Shown: piece after piece, positions 46,131-55,118 of the stretch
How positions within the stretch are numbered: the stretch's first letter is position 1
Layout of the letters: the number at the start of each line of letters is the position of its first letter
Source of the DNA: Dietzia sp. NCCP-2495
GTDB taxonomy: Bacteria; Actinomycetota; Actinomycetes; Mycobacteriales; Mycobacteriaceae
Direction of reading: 5' to 3'
Assembly (NCBI RefSeq): GCF_026011735.1
Contig: NZ_BRVN01000015.1
Location: 1 to 64,000 of the forward strand
DNA: 64,000 nucleotides
Made by a program: the position numbers and the translations under genes
The notes under the pieces: generated by a model
Databases searched by the model: none
The model's input: the letters and a program-made list of their open reading frames with translations, nothing else
What the model was told of the DNA's origin: nothing

Positions 46131-47321
46131 TCAGATGTTGAGGCGGTATCCGCGCTTGATGACGGTCGAGACCAGGTCGGGCACGCCGAGTGCGCGGCGC
46201 AGTCTGCCCACCGCGGTCTCCACGGCGTGCGGGTCCGACCCGTCACCGGGAAGCGCGGCCAGGAGGTCGGACCGGCTGATGCACGCCCCGGGGCGCCTGG
46301 ACAATTCACGCAGCAACGCGACCTGCGCGGGAGAGAGATCGACCAACTCGCCGTCGAGCAAGACGGACGCTGCGCAGACCGTGAGGTCGTGCCCCGCGAT
46401 CCGGATCGGGGCGGTCCTGGCCGCGATCTCGTCGGTGGTGTGCCGCATGAGGGACCCGAGCCGCATCCGGTCGGGAGCGGTGAACGGCACATCCAGCTCG
46501 GCGAGCGGGGCCGCTGTCACCGGTCCGACGCACAACGTGGCCACCGGGCCGCGCAACGCCTCGAGCAGGTCGTCGTACACGCCGATCGCCCCGGCCCGCT
46601 CGAGCACCGCGCTGATCGCCGGCGCCGCGGTGAACGTCACGCCGTCCACTCCCCCGCGCGCGATGGTGCGCACCAGGTCGTCCAGTGCGTCGAGGTCCTC
46701 GGGCAGTTCCCAGCGGTAGACCGGCACCTCGATCACCTCGGCACCCGCCTCCCGCAGGCCGTCGAGCAGGAATCGCATCGGATTCCAGTTCGACCCGGAC
46801 CCCTGCACCTGGACGCAGACCGTCTGACCGGCGACGCCGCGGTCGAGCAGCATCTCCAGCAACTCCGGGCTGGCCTCACTGGCGGCGGAAGCGAACTCTC
46901 GCAGGCCGGCGGCCCGGATCGCGCCCGTGGTCTTGGGTCCGCGCGAATAGATCGGGACCCGCGCCATGAGTCCCACCAGATCCTCCGCCAGGCCCCATTC
47001 CTCGCAGACCTGCAGCCACCAGCGCATCCCGGCGGCGGTGCTCAGGACCATGATGTCGGCGGGCGTGGACAGCGCGCGCTCGGTGGCCTCCCGGACGATC
47101 GAGTCCTCGGCGATGGGGATCATCCGCATCGCGGGTGCGTGGAGCACGGTCGCGCCGCGGCGCTCGAGGAGCGTGCGCTGCTCGGAGGCGCGGCGCGCGG
47201 CGGTCACGGCGATCGTCCGACCGAGCAACGGCTGCGCGCCGGCCTGATCGCCGGCCGGATCGCCAGACGCTTCAGCGGCGGGTCGGCCGGGCTCGGATGC
47301 GGGGTCCTCTACGTCGGTCAC
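46131..47321 (-). CDS. Uroporphyrinogen-III synthase domain fused to OmpR-type DNA-binding domain
   Basis: A 396-residue fusion. Residues ~30-270 are HemD-like (LLGRTIAVTAARRASEQRTL, YSRGPKTTGAIRAAG, VYRWELPEDLDALDDLV, DGVTFTAAPAISAVLE). Residues ~300-396 are a Trans_reg_C winged helix (LSPAQVALLRELSRRPGACI, LGVPDLVSTVIKRGYRLNI). The same fusion occurs in mycobacteria (Rv0260c type) near nitrite-reductase genes. It may supply the siroheme precursor, regulate the nitrate/nitrite genes, or both. It follows nasB by 66 bp on the same strand. The GTG at 47321 is preferred over an in-frame upstream start. Confidence 0.85.
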   Translation of the reverse strand: MTDVEDPASEPGRPAAEASGDPAGDQAGAQPLLGRTIAVTAARRASEQRTLLERRGATVLHAPAMRMIPIAEDSIVREATERALSTPADIMVLSTAAGMRWWLQVCEEWGLAEDLVGLMARVPIYSRGPKTTGAIRAAGLREFASAASEASPELLEMLLDRGVAGQTVCVQVQGSGSNWNPMRFLLDGLREAGAEVIEVPVYRWELPEDLDALDDLVRTIARGGVDGVTFTAAPAISAVLERAGAIGVYDDLLEALRGPVATLCVGPVTAAPLAELDVPFTAPDRMRLGSLMRHTTDEIAARTAPIRIAGHDLTVCAASVLLDGELVDLSPAQVALLRELSRRPGACISRSDLLAALPGDGSDPHAVETAVGRLRRALGVPDLVSTVIKRGYRLNI

Positions 47322-47387
47322 GCCCCCATCATGGCCCACCTGTGTTTCCGCCGTGTTTCACCCGCCTGGCAGGCATGTTGCCCGCCC

Positions 47388-49004
47388 TCAACTGGCGTCG
47401 CGGAGCCAGCCGCAGATCCCCTCGACCGCCGACGCGCACCCGCCGCACCCGGTCCCCGCGCGCGTCCGCTCGGCCAGCCCTGCCTGATCCCGCGCGCCGT
47501 CACCCCACGCCGCGACGAGGTCCGATTTGCTCACCCCGTTGCATCGGCACACCACGGCCGCGGCCGGCATGGTCGCCGGCGTAGCTGCCGAGACCGCCTC
47601 GGCCCGACCGAGAATCACCGAGACCACGTCGTCGGGCACGGGCAGGGCACTCTCGTACAGCTGGGTCAGCGTGCCGACCGGCTCAGGATGCCCCACCAGC
47701 ACCGCGCCCACGACCTTCCCGCCCGCCACGTCGACGCGGGCGTAGCGGCCGCGGGCGGGTTCGCTGATCGTGGTGGACTCCACGCGGCAGCAGTCGCACT
47801 CGGCCGCGCGGCCAGCGCCCACTCCGCCAACGTCGCCGCCCGCCAGCTCCCCCAACGCCAACTCGCCCAGCGCCACCACGTCGAGCCCGAACGCCTTGAG
47901 CCTGGTCACCTGCGTCGCGCCCACATACCGCGCACCGGGATCGTCGCCGGTCAGCCGCGCGGCCAGCACGGTCGCCTGCTCCCACGCGGGGGCCACCACC
48001 CCGCCGACGCTGCCCCGGTGTTCGGCGCAGTCGCCTATCGCGCTGATCGCGGGATCGCTGGTCGCGAGCTCGTCGTCGACCACGATGCCGTCGCCCACCT
48101 CCAGGCCGGCGTCCCGCGCGAGGTCGGTACGAGCCGCCTGTCCGGCGGTCAGAACGACTGTGGAGGCGACAACGACGTCGTCGTCATCCAGTACCAACCC
48201 GCGCCCATCCCACACGGTGGCGCGCACACGCGTTCTCACCCGGATGCCGAGCGCGGCGAGCGCGCGGACCAGCACGGCGCCGGCACCCGCGTCGAGGACG
48301 CTGTTCATGGGCCGGTCACGCGGATGGACGACGGTGACCTCGCGGCCCGCCGCGGCCAGTGCGCAGGCGACCTCGAGGCCGATGAACCCGCCGCCCACCA
48401 CCGCGACCGGACCGGGCGTCGCGGCGAGATGCGCGGTGAGGGCACGGCCGTCGGCGGCGTCGCGGAGGGTGAAGGCGCCCGGGGCGAGGGCTGCGCCGTC
48501 CGGACCCACGCTCTCCGCACGCTCCACCCGGATCCCGGCGATCGGCGGAATCCTCGGTTGCGCGCCGGTCGCCAGCACCAGGTGGTCGTAGGCAATGCGC
48601 GATCCGTCGGCCAGCATCACCTCCCGCGAAGCCCGGTCAATGGCGATGACCTGCGCGGACGTGCGTAGCTCCACGGCGCTGCGCTCCCACCAGCCGGTCG
48701 GCTTGAGCCGCGCGACAGCGGACATCGCCGCTCCGCCCGCCGTGGCACCGCCCGCGTTCGCACCGCCCTCCGCCACCGCGTGCGAGAGCATGATCCGGTT
48801 GTACGGCTCGTCGGGCTCGGCGCCGAGGACGGTCACTTCGAGCGCCGCCGAGTCGGGCTGCCCGGCCCGCAACTCCTCGGCCAGACGCGCGGCCGCCATG
48901 CCCGCGCCGACGATCACCACGCGCCGCGGCGCCCCAGGCCGAGCCGCACCGGCGGCACTCGCATCGGCCACGGGCCCGGCCACCGTCAACCGCCCCCGAA
49001 TCAC
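47388..49004 (-). CDS. nasB: FAD-dependent reductase with BFD [2Fe-2S] domain, nitrate-reductase electron donor
   Basis: A 538-residue protein: Rossmann FAD motif RRVVIVGAGMAAARLAEEL, YDHLVLATGAQPRIPPIAG, NAD-binding VAVVGGGFIGLEVACALAAA, and ...ISAIGDCAEHRG. A C-terminal BFD-type region has CRCNGVSKSDLV and RAGTGCGGCASAVEGICGW. This matches the electron-transfer subunit of assimilatory nitrate reductase. The GTG at 49004 overlaps the nasC stop (GTGA), proving tight coupling; the frame stays open far upstream antisense-like, but only this start fits. Gene naming follows the nas convention and is by context. Confidence 0.85.
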   Translation of the reverse strand: MIRGRLTVAGPVADASAAGAARPGAPRRVVIVGAGMAAARLAEELRAGQPDSAALEVTVLGAEPDEPYNRIMLSHAVAEGGANAGGATAGGAAMSAVARLKPTGWWERSAVELRTSAQVIAIDRASREVMLADGSRIAYDHLVLATGAQPRIPPIAGIRVERAESVGPDGAALAPGAFTLRDAADGRALTAHLAATPGPVAVVGGGFIGLEVACALAAAGREVTVVHPRDRPMNSVLDAGAGAVLVRALAALGIRVRTRVRATVWDGRGLVLDDDDVVVASTVVLTAGQAARTDLARDAGLEVGDGIVVDDELATSDPAISAIGDCAEHRGSVGGVVAPAWEQATVLAARLTGDDPGARYVGATQVTRLKAFGLDVVALGELALGELAGGDVGGVGAGRAAECDCCRVESTTISEPARGRYARVDVAGGKVVGAVLVGHPEPVGTLTQLYESALPVPDDVVSVILGRAEAVSAATPATMPAAAVVCRCNGVSKSDLVAAWGDGARDQAGLAERTRAGTGCGGCASAVEGICGWLRDAS

Positions 49005-51118
49005 AGCGCCTCGATCCGGACGGCACACACCTTGAACTCGGGCATCCTGCTCACCGGGTCCAGCTCGGGCAGCGTCATGATGTTCGCCCGCCCAGTCCCG
49101 CCGAAGTGGAACGGCAGAAAGACGGTGTCGGTGCGCATGTCCTCGTCGAGTCGGACGGCCACCTCTACGGCGCCGCGGCGGGAGACGACGCGGGCGGCGT
49201 CGCCGTCGTCGAGCCCGGCCCCGGCCGCCACGACCGGATGCACCTGTACCCACGCCCGCGGCTCGGCGGCGACTAGCTCGGGCACCCGCCGGGTCTGCGC
49301 CCCGGACTGGTAGTGCGAGAGCACGCGACCGGTCGTGCCGTACAGCGGGAACGCCGCGTCGGGGGCTTCGGCGGGCGGCCGGACGGCGGCCACGGCGAAC
49401 CGCGCGCGCCCGTCCTCGGTGGCGAACCGCTCGGTGAACAGCCGCGGCGTCCCGTCCGGCGAGTCGGCCCCGCATGGCCAGTGCAGCGCCTCGCCCGCAT
49501 CGAGCCGGTCCCACGAGATCGCGGAGTAGTCGGCCTTCCCGCCGGCGGAGGCGCGGGCCAGCTCGTCGAACACCACGCGCGGGTCGACCGGGAACCGCTC
49601 CGGTCCGCGATCGAGCCGCCGCGCCAGCTCGCGCCAGATCCACAGTTCGTCGCGCGCGCCGTCGGGCGGGGTCACGGACCGGCGGCGCCGCAGCAGCCTC
49701 CCCTCGAGGCTGGTGAGCGTGCCCTCCTCCTCGGCCCACTGCGGCACGGGCAGGACCACGTCGGCCAGCGCCGCGGTCTCCGAGAGCACAAAGTCCGACA
49801 CCACGAGCATGTCCAGCGCGCCGAGCCGCTCGCGGACCCGGCCCGAGTCCGGAGCGGACACCACCGGGTTGGAGGCGTGCAGCAGCATCGCCGACGGTCC
49901 ACCTTCCCGCCCCAGCGAGTCCAGCAGTTCGAACGCCGACACGCCCGCGCCCGGGAGCTCCTCCGGCTCGACGCCCCACACGGAGGCGACGTGCGCGCGG
50001 GCCGCCGGATCGGCGATGGACCGGTAACCGGGGAGCTGGTCGGCCTTCTGCCCGTGTTCGCGCCCGCCCTGCCCGTTGCCCTGGCCGGTGAGGGTGCCGT
50101 ATCCGGCGCGGGGCCGGCCCGGCAGGCCGAGTGCGAGCGCCAGTGCGATGGCCGCGCCCACCACGTCGGATCCGTCCGCGTGTTGTTCCGCGCCGCGGGC
50201 GGTGAGGACGTAGGCGCCGGCGTCGGCGTCGCGCGCGTCGGCCAGCAGCGCCACGGCGCGTTCGAGCTGCGCCACCGACACGCCGGTCACCCGTTCGGTG
50301 CGTTCGGGGAGCCACGCCGCCGCGTGGCCCCACGCCTCGTCGAAACCGGTGGTGCGCGCCGCGATGTAGGTGGTGTCGAGTCTCCCTGCGACGACGACGA
50401 GGTGCAGCAGCCCCAGCAGCAGTGCCGCGTCCGTGCCGGGTCGCAAGCGCAGGTGCACGCCGCCGCCGTCGAGTGCGCGCCGCGCTGTGGCGGTGAGCCG
50501 GGGATCGGCCACCACCAGCCCGCCGGCGTCCGCGGCGGTGGCGAGGTGCTGGAGGAACGGCGGCATGGTGTCGGCGGGGTTGGCGCCGATCAGCAGGACC
50601 GCCCGAGCCGAGGACAGGTCGGAGACCGGGAACGGGAGGCCGCGGTCCACGCCGAAGCTACGGTTTGCGGCCGCGGCGGCGCTCGACATGCACCAGCGGC
50701 CGTTGTAATCGATCAGCCGACTGCCCAGCGCGAGCCGGGTGAACTTCCCCAGCTGGTACGCCTTCTCGTTGGTCAGCCCTCCCCCGCCGAACACGGCCAC
50801 CCCGTCGGGCCCGCCCGTCGCCTGGGCCCGCCTGATCCCCGCGGCGACATGGTCCAGCGCGGTGTCCCAGCTGCACGGCTCGAGCCGGCCCTCGCCGCCG
50901 ACCCGGAGCAGCGGGGTCTCCAGGCGGCCCGGATGGTCGAGCAGCTGCGCAGAGGTCCAACCTTTACGGCACAGCCCGCCGCGGTTGGTGGGGAACCACA
51001 CCGGCTCCACGTACGAGCCGCCGTCGGCCTCGGTGACGGTCATCGCGCACTGCAGCGCGCAGTACGGGCAGTGGGTGTGCTCGGCAGGCGTGCCCTGCAC
51101 TTCCGCGATCGCCGTCAT
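49001..51118 (-). CDS. nasC: Assimilatory nitrate reductase, molybdopterin catalytic subunit
   Basis: A 705-residue Mo-bisMGD oxidoreductase. The N-terminal [4Fe-4S] motif is HCPYCALQCAM with a later GGLCRKGW. GRWCMSSAAAA and LLIGANPADTMPPFLQHL mark the cofactor-binding regions, GQGNGQGGREHGQKADQLPG is typical of nitrate reductases, and MLLHASNPVVSAPDSGRVRE and the C-terminal molydopterin-dinucleotide domain (PLYGTTGRVLSHYQSGAQTR) complete the fold. No Tat signal is present, so it is cytoplasmic and assimilatory. It overlaps narK by ATGA (51115-51118) and nasB by four bases. Confidence 0.92.
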   Translation of the reverse strand: MTAIAEVQGTPAEHTHCPYCALQCAMTVTEADGGSYVEPVWFPTNRGGLCRKGWTSAQLLDHPGRLETPLLRVGGEGRLEPCSWDTALDHVAAGIRRAQATGGPDGVAVFGGGGLTNEKAYQLGKFTRLALGSRLIDYNGRWCMSSAAAAANRSFGVDRGLPFPVSDLSSARAVLLIGANPADTMPPFLQHLATAADAGGLVVADPRLTATARRALDGGGVHLRLRPGTDAALLLGLLHLVVVAGRLDTTYIAARTTGFDEAWGHAAAWLPERTERVTGVSVAQLERAVALLADARDADAGAYVLTARGAEQHADGSDVVGAAIALALALGLPGRPRAGYGTLTGQGNGQGGREHGQKADQLPGYRSIADPAARAHVASVWGVEPEELPGAGVSAFELLDSLGREGGPSAMLLHASNPVVSAPDSGRVRERLGALDMLVVSDFVLSETAALADVVLPVPQWAEEEGTLTSLEGRLLRRRRSVTPPDGARDELWIWRELARRLDRGPERFPVDPRVVFDELARASAGGKADYSAISWDRLDAGEALHWPCGADSPDGTPRLFTERFATEDGRARFAVAAVRPPAEAPDAAFPLYGTTGRVLSHYQSGAQTRRVPELVAAEPRAWVQVHPVVAAGAGLDDGDAARVVSRRGAVEVAVRLDEDMRTDTVFLPFHFGGTGRANIMTLPELDPVSRMPEFKVCAVRIEAL

Positions 51119-52548
51119 CGACTCACCGCCGGTTCGTCTCCGGTGACCGCGGACCCGGACGACGTTGTCGTCGTCGTCATCACCGACACCTCACCCACCC
51201 CGGGCCGGCGCAGGTACACCACCCGGGTGACCAGCGCGGCGATCATGTAGAACACCGCGAACACCACGAACGCCGTGGTGGCCGACCCCGACGCCTGGTA
51301 CGAACCGCGCAGCGTCATGTTGATCGCGAACCCGCCCAGCGCACCTACCGCGCCGGCGACCCCGATCAACGCACCGGCGTGCGACCGCGACCACGCGGCC
51401 CGCTCGGACTCGCCCAGCCCGAGGCCGCGGCTGCGCGCCTCGAACACCGCCGGGATCATCGTGTACACCGAGGCGTTGCCCATCCCGGTCAGCGCGAACA
51501 GCGTCAGGAACGCGGCGAAGAACAGGACCAGACCGCCGCCCGACAGGGTGCCGTCGCCGCCCGACTGCAGCGTCGAGGTGTAGACCAGCGCCAGGGTGGT
51601 CACGGCCATCGCGCAGAACGTCCAGAACGTCACACGCGATCCGCCGACCCTGTCCGACAGCCGGCCGCCGCCCATGCGCGTGAGCGAACCGAGCAGCGGC
51701 CCGAGGAAGGTCAGCTGCGCGGCGTGCAGTGCGGCCTCACCCGGCGATTGCCCGTTCGCGAGGAAGGTCATCGTGAGCATCTGGCCAAAGGCGAAGCTGA
51801 AGCCGATGAACGAGCCGAAGGTACCGATGTAGAGGAGTGAGAGCACCCAGCCGTCCTTGTCGCGCGCGACGTCCTTCATGGACTGCACGTCGACCGGCTG
51901 GTGCGACAGGTTGTCCATCCGCAGCGCCGCGCCGATACCCGCGACCGCCAGCAGCACCAGGTAGAGGCCGATCACCCAGTGCGGCGACCGGTTGCCGGCC
52001 AGCGCGATCACGATTAGCCCCACCACCTGGATCGTCGCCACGCCCAGGTTGCCGCCGCCCGCGTTGAGGCCCAACGCCCAGCCCTTCTGACGCTGCGGGA
52101 AGAAGGCGTTGATGTTGGTCATCGAGGAGGCGAAGTTGGCGCCGCCCAGGCCCGCGATCGCGCCGGCCGCCAGGTACATCCACAGCGGCTGGCCCGGGTT
52201 GGCCATGATCCACAGCATCGCCGTGGCCGGGATGAGCAGCACGAACGCCGAGAACATGGTCCAGTTGCGGCCACCGAACACCGCCGTGGCCAGTGTGTAC
52301 GGGACGCGCAGGACCGCACCGGTGAGGGTGACCACCGCGGAGACGAGGAACTTGTCCGGCGCGTCCAGCCCGTACACCTCCTCCGGCATGAACAGCACCA
52401 GCACGGCGAACAGCGTCCAGACGGAGAACCCCACGTGCTCGGCGAACACCGACCACCGCAGGTTCCGCATCGCGATCCGCCGGCCGCCCGCATCCCACTG
52501 CGCGGTGTCCTCCGGATTCCAGTTCTCGATTGTCTGTGATCGCGTCAT
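51115..52548 (-). CDS. narK: Nitrate/nitrite transporter (NarK/NasA, MFS)
   Basis: A 477-residue major-facilitator protein with 12 predicted helices. The nitrate signature sequences are clear: GLGGANFASSMTNINAFFP in helix 5 and ALGLNAGGGNLGVATIQ shortly after; MGGGRLSDRVGGSRV is the loop motif. A cytosolic ~35-residue N-terminus (NWNPEDTAQWDAGGRRIAMR) is typical of actinobacterial NarK. GGAGGG lies seven bases before the ATG. It is the first gene of narK-nasC-nasB; a GlnR-like half-site at 52619-52634 lies upstream. Import versus nitrite export cannot be told, but the operon favours nitrate import. Confidence 0.93.
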   Translation of the reverse strand: MTRSQTIENWNPEDTAQWDAGGRRIAMRNLRWSVFAEHVGFSVWTLFAVLVLFMPEEVYGLDAPDKFLVSAVVTLTGAVLRVPYTLATAVFGGRNWTMFSAFVLLIPATAMLWIMANPGQPLWMYLAAGAIAGLGGANFASSMTNINAFFPQRQKGWALGLNAGGGNLGVATIQVVGLIVIALAGNRSPHWVIGLYLVLLAVAGIGAALRMDNLSHQPVDVQSMKDVARDKDGWVLSLLYIGTFGSFIGFSFAFGQMLTMTFLANGQSPGEAALHAAQLTFLGPLLGSLTRMGGGRLSDRVGGSRVTFWTFCAMAVTTLALVYTSTLQSGGDGTLSGGGLVLFFAAFLTLFALTGMGNASVYTMIPAVFEARSRGLGLGESERAAWSRSHAGALIGVAGAVGALGGFAINMTLRGSYQASGSATTAFVVFAVFYMIAALVTRVVYLRRPGVGEVSVMTTTTTSSGSAVTGDEPAVSR

Positions 52549-52618
52549 GTCCCAGACCCTCCCGCTCGACGTCGGCGCCTGTTCCGGCGCTCTGTGCCGC
52601 TGACAGTAGGGAGCCGCT

Positions 52619-52634
52619 GTTTCCCCGGCGATAC
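52619..52634 (-). promoter_or_regulatory. Possible GlnR-type half-site upstream of narK
   Basis: On the minus strand, GTATCGCCGGGGAAAC reads as GTnAC (one mismatch) - N6 - GAAAC, the actinobacterial GlnR half-site, 70-86 bp upstream of narK. GlnR commonly activates nitrate-assimilation genes under nitrogen limitation. A second half-site is not clear, so this is tentative. Confidence 0.35.
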
Positions 52635-52753
52635 GGGCGATGACGGCGCCGCTACGGTGTCCTCACCCGGCGGCGTTCGGGCCGTGAGGGGCCCGACTTC
52701 CCCACCGGGGACTAACCTGGAAGTCCTGCCCGCCCCGGTCGAAAGGACCCCAC

Positions 52754-53902
52754 GTGCCGTTCCCCCTGGATGTTCCCGAGTCTGTGCTGCGCAAGCGCCG
52801 GAGCGAGAAGTGGCAGGCCTACCCCGCCGACGTCCTGCCGCTCTTCGTCGCCGAGACCGACGTGCTGCTCGCGCCCGCCATCCGCGACCGCCTCGCCGCC
52901 GCGGTCGCCGACGGCGACACCGGCTACTTCCAGGAGATCGCCCACTTCGCCGGCGTCTGCGCACGCTTCTACTCCCGCTTCGGGTTCGACGTCCCCGAGG
53001 AGTCGGTCGTCCCGGTCAACGACGTGGGTGTCGGCGTCCGCGAATCACTCGCCCGGATCCTCCCCGCCGGTGCCCCCGTGGTCTACACACCGCCGGTGTA
53101 CATGCCGTTCGGCCCGTGGATCCGCCGGGTGGGATTCTCACCCGTGGCGGTGCCGTTGATCGATCACGACGACGACAACCCGCGCCTCGATCTGCCCGGG
53201 ATCGAGCGCGCTCTCTCCGAGGGCGCCAAGGGCGTTCTGCTGAGCCACCCGCACAACCCGACCGGCGTGCTGCATTCGGATGCCGAGCTGGCCGAGCTCG
53301 CCCAGCTCGCGAAGTCGTACGACGCCGTGGTGGTCTCGGACGAGATCTGGGCGCCGCTGACCATGCCGGGCGTCGAATTCCGGTCGTTCCTGGCCGTATC
53401 CGAGACGGCACGCGAGGTGGGGCTGGCGGTCTCGTCGGCGTCCAAGGCGTTCAACCTGGCGGGACTCAAGTGCGCGTTCGTCGTGAACGGCAATCCGGAG
53501 AAGTTCCCGGTCAGGCGGTCAGCACTGTCCGGCTCGACGGGACATTTCGGCGCCCTGGCGGGCGAGGCGGCGATGGTCGACTCGGTGGACTGGCTCGAGT
53601 CGATGCGCGCGGCGCTGGCGTCGAACCTGGACCTCATGGAGCGTCTCCTGGCTGAGCACCTCCCGCGCGCGCGGTGGCGACGCCCCGATGCCGGGTTCGT
53701 TGCCTGGCTGGATCTGCGCGCCTACCCGGGCCTCGGCGACGACCCGGCCGCGGTGTTCCTCGACGAGGGTCGCGTGGCGCTGAGCCCCGGCCCCGCGTTC
53801 GGCACCGAGGGCAAGGGATTCGTGCGCGTGAACTTCGCGTGCTCAGAAGAGATCCTCACCGAGGCATTTGCGCGGATGGGCCGGGTCGCCGCGGCCCACT
53901 GA
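52754..53902 (+). CDS. PatB/MalY-type PLP-dependent aminotransferase / C-S lyase
   Basis: A 382-residue fold-type I enzyme: KWQAYPADVLPLFVAETDVL (start motif of the PatB/MalY group), VVYTPPVYMPFGPWIRRVG, LLSHPHNPTGVLHSDAELAE, VVVSDEIWAPLTMPG and SSASKAFNLAGLKCAFVV, in which the Lys is the PLP attachment site. The C-terminus VALSPGPAFGTEGKGFVRVN carries the carboxylate-binding Arg. Such proteins act as cystathionine beta-lyases or as class I/II aminotransferases; the subgroup reaction is undecided. The GTG start (VPFPLDVP) is supported by GAAAGGA upstream. It is divergent from narK. Confidence 0.85.
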   Translation: MPFPLDVPESVLRKRRSEKWQAYPADVLPLFVAETDVLLAPAIRDRLAAAVADGDTGYFQEIAHFAGVCARFYSRFGFDVPEESVVPVNDVGVGVRESLARILPAGAPVVYTPPVYMPFGPWIRRVGFSPVAVPLIDHDDDNPRLDLPGIERALSEGAKGVLLSHPHNPTGVLHSDAELAELAQLAKSYDAVVVSDEIWAPLTMPGVEFRSFLAVSETAREVGLAVSSASKAFNLAGLKCAFVVNGNPEKFPVRRSALSGSTGHFGALAGEAAMVDSVDWLESMRAALASNLDLMERLLAEHLPRARWRRPDAGFVAWLDLRAYPGLGDDPAAVFLDEGRVALSPGPAFGTEGKGFVRVNFACSEEILTEAFARMGRVAAAH

Positions 53903-54002
53903 GTCGGGCGCGGCTCCGCGACGGTCTACATGCTCACTACCTGCGACGATGCCGACCACATCGGCGGTCGGCTGTCATGGGTCCAGCGGCGCCCACACCA
54001 GG

Positions 54003-54074
54003 GTATGACACAAATCACATACCGCTAGTTAAGGTAAGGCTCCCCTTCTTTCGTTAAGGTTAGGCTCACCTCAC
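54003..54074 (+). promoter_or_regulatory. CRP-like palindrome and two tandem IdeR/DtxR iron boxes upstream of htaA
   Basis: GGTATGACACAAATCACATACC region (54003-54024) has TATGA-N6-TCACA with outer GGTATG/CATACC arms, fitting CRP/GlxR. Two iron boxes follow: 54031-54049 (TAAGGTAAGGCTCCCCTTC, 13/19 to TTAGGTTAGGCTAACCTAA) and 54056-54074 (TAAGGTTAGGCTCACCTCA, 16/19). They lie 60-105 bp before the htaA ATG, so iron-repressed expression is expected. The rest of 53903-54135 has no gene. Confidence 0.75.
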
Positions 54075-54135
54075 TTGAGGTTGCCGACCCGGGCACATCG
54101 GATGCCCGGCACCACCAACCACGAAGGATCCCTCC

Positions 54136-54906
54136 ATGCTCCGCTCCGCCTCCCGCTCCGGCGCCGTCGCCCTGACCTCGGCCGCCCTCGTCGGCCTGTC
54201 CGCTCTCGCCATCCCCGCCGTCGCCACCGCTGACGACACCGCCTGCGCCCCCGAGGACGTGACCTACTCCGTCACCGGCGGCACCATCGAGTGGGGCTTC
54301 AAGCAGTCGTTCCGCAGCTACTTCTTCGGCGGGTTCGCGCACGGCGAGCTCACCACCTCCGAGGGCGTCACGTTCGAAGGCGGACAAACGGCCGCAGACG
54401 GCCGTATCGTGTGGCCGGTGACCTCCGGCTCGGTCACCTCGGCCAGTTCTGCGACCGCCTCGGGTACGGGCGACGCGAACTTCAACGCACACGGTGGCGC
54501 CCTGGACACCACCCTGTCCAACCCCACCATCGAGATCAACGGCACCGAGGGCGTCCTCAAGCTGGACTACGAGGGCAACCAGTTCGACACGTCCGGTGGA
54601 ACCCCCGTCCCCCTCACCGGCACCCAGGTCGTCGCAGCGACCTTCGACCTCACCGCCGCGCCCGACCTCCACAACGAGGGAACCACCACCCTCACCTCGG
54701 GCCCGTCGATCATCGGCGACGACTTCGTCGAGGTCTTCGGCAGCTACCCCTCCGGTTCGACTCTCGACCCGGTGACGGCCTCCCTGACCGTGACCTCCTC
54801 GTGCAGCGACACCGGCGAGCCCGGTGATGGCGACGACGGCGGCGACAACACCGGCGGCGGCATCTTCGGCTCGCTCGGCACCCTCTTCGGATCCCTGGGA
54901 CTCTGA
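54136..54906 (+). CDS. htaA: Secreted HtaA-domain heme-binding protein
   Basis: A 256-residue protein with a cleavable signal peptide (residues ~1-32, ending AVATADD). One HtaA domain follows: GGTIEWGFKQSFRSYFFGG, whose Tyr corresponds to the heme-ligand region in corynebacterial CR domains, then TSASSATASGTGDANFNAHG (candidate His), LKLDYEGNQFD and VVAATFDLTAAPDL. The C-terminus is Gly/Asp-rich and ends GIFGSLGTLFGSLGL, with no membrane helix or sortase signal, so it may be released or loosely attached. Corynebacterial HtaA proteins bind heme/hemoglobin and pass heme to HmuT. Iron boxes lie just upstream. Confidence 0.88.
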   Translation: MLRSASRSGAVALTSAALVGLSALAIPAVATADDTACAPEDVTYSVTGGTIEWGFKQSFRSYFFGGFAHGELTTSEGVTFEGGQTAADGRIVWPVTSGSVTSASSATASGTGDANFNAHGGALDTTLSNPTIEINGTEGVLKLDYEGNQFDTSGGTPVPLTGTQVVAATFDLTAAPDLHNEGTTTLTSGPSIIGDDFVEVFGSYPSGSTLDPVTASLTVTSSCSDTGEPGDGDDGGDNTGGGIFGSLGTLFGSLGL

Positions 54907-54950
54907 CAGCGGACGAATGAGGTAGCGCGTTATTCCGCGCGTACAAAAGA

Positions 54951-55004
54951 CGGCCTCCGGATAGGGATTGGGCTCGAACGATTTCCCACCCCGTTCGGAG
55001 GCCG
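54951..55004 (+). terminator. Hairpin after htaA
   Basis: CGGCCTCCGG (54951-54960) pairs with TCGGAGGCCG (54995-55004) allowing one mismatch, with a ~35-nt loop that has a further GGGATTGGG/TTTCCCACC pairing, followed by GTTCTT. It separates htaA from hmuO. Confidence 0.55.
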
Positions 55005-55118
55005 GTTCTTATCGCAATAACACTCGCCGACCGCCCATTGGATTCGACATTTCACTATGGATTAATGGCTGTCGATAACGTATTCTCACCTGGCACGCCT
55101 CACCATCATGGAGAACTC

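Noticed and set aside
46125-48668. 847-codon plus-strand open frame opposite the HemD-like gene and nasB
   Set aside because: Antisense shadow: rich in His/Arg/Gln/Gly, no domains, and both opposite-strand genes have clear motifs.
49005-50333. Upstream extension of the nasB frame to a 981-codon protein
   Set aside because: The extra part overlaps nasC in another frame and is Arg/Gly-rich without domain features. The GTG at 49004 overlapping the nasC stop is a better start.
49313-51250. Long plus-strand open frame opposite nasC
   Set aside because: Antisense to a fully conserved molybdopterin enzyme; composition is Arg/Gly/Ala-rich with no recognisable motif.
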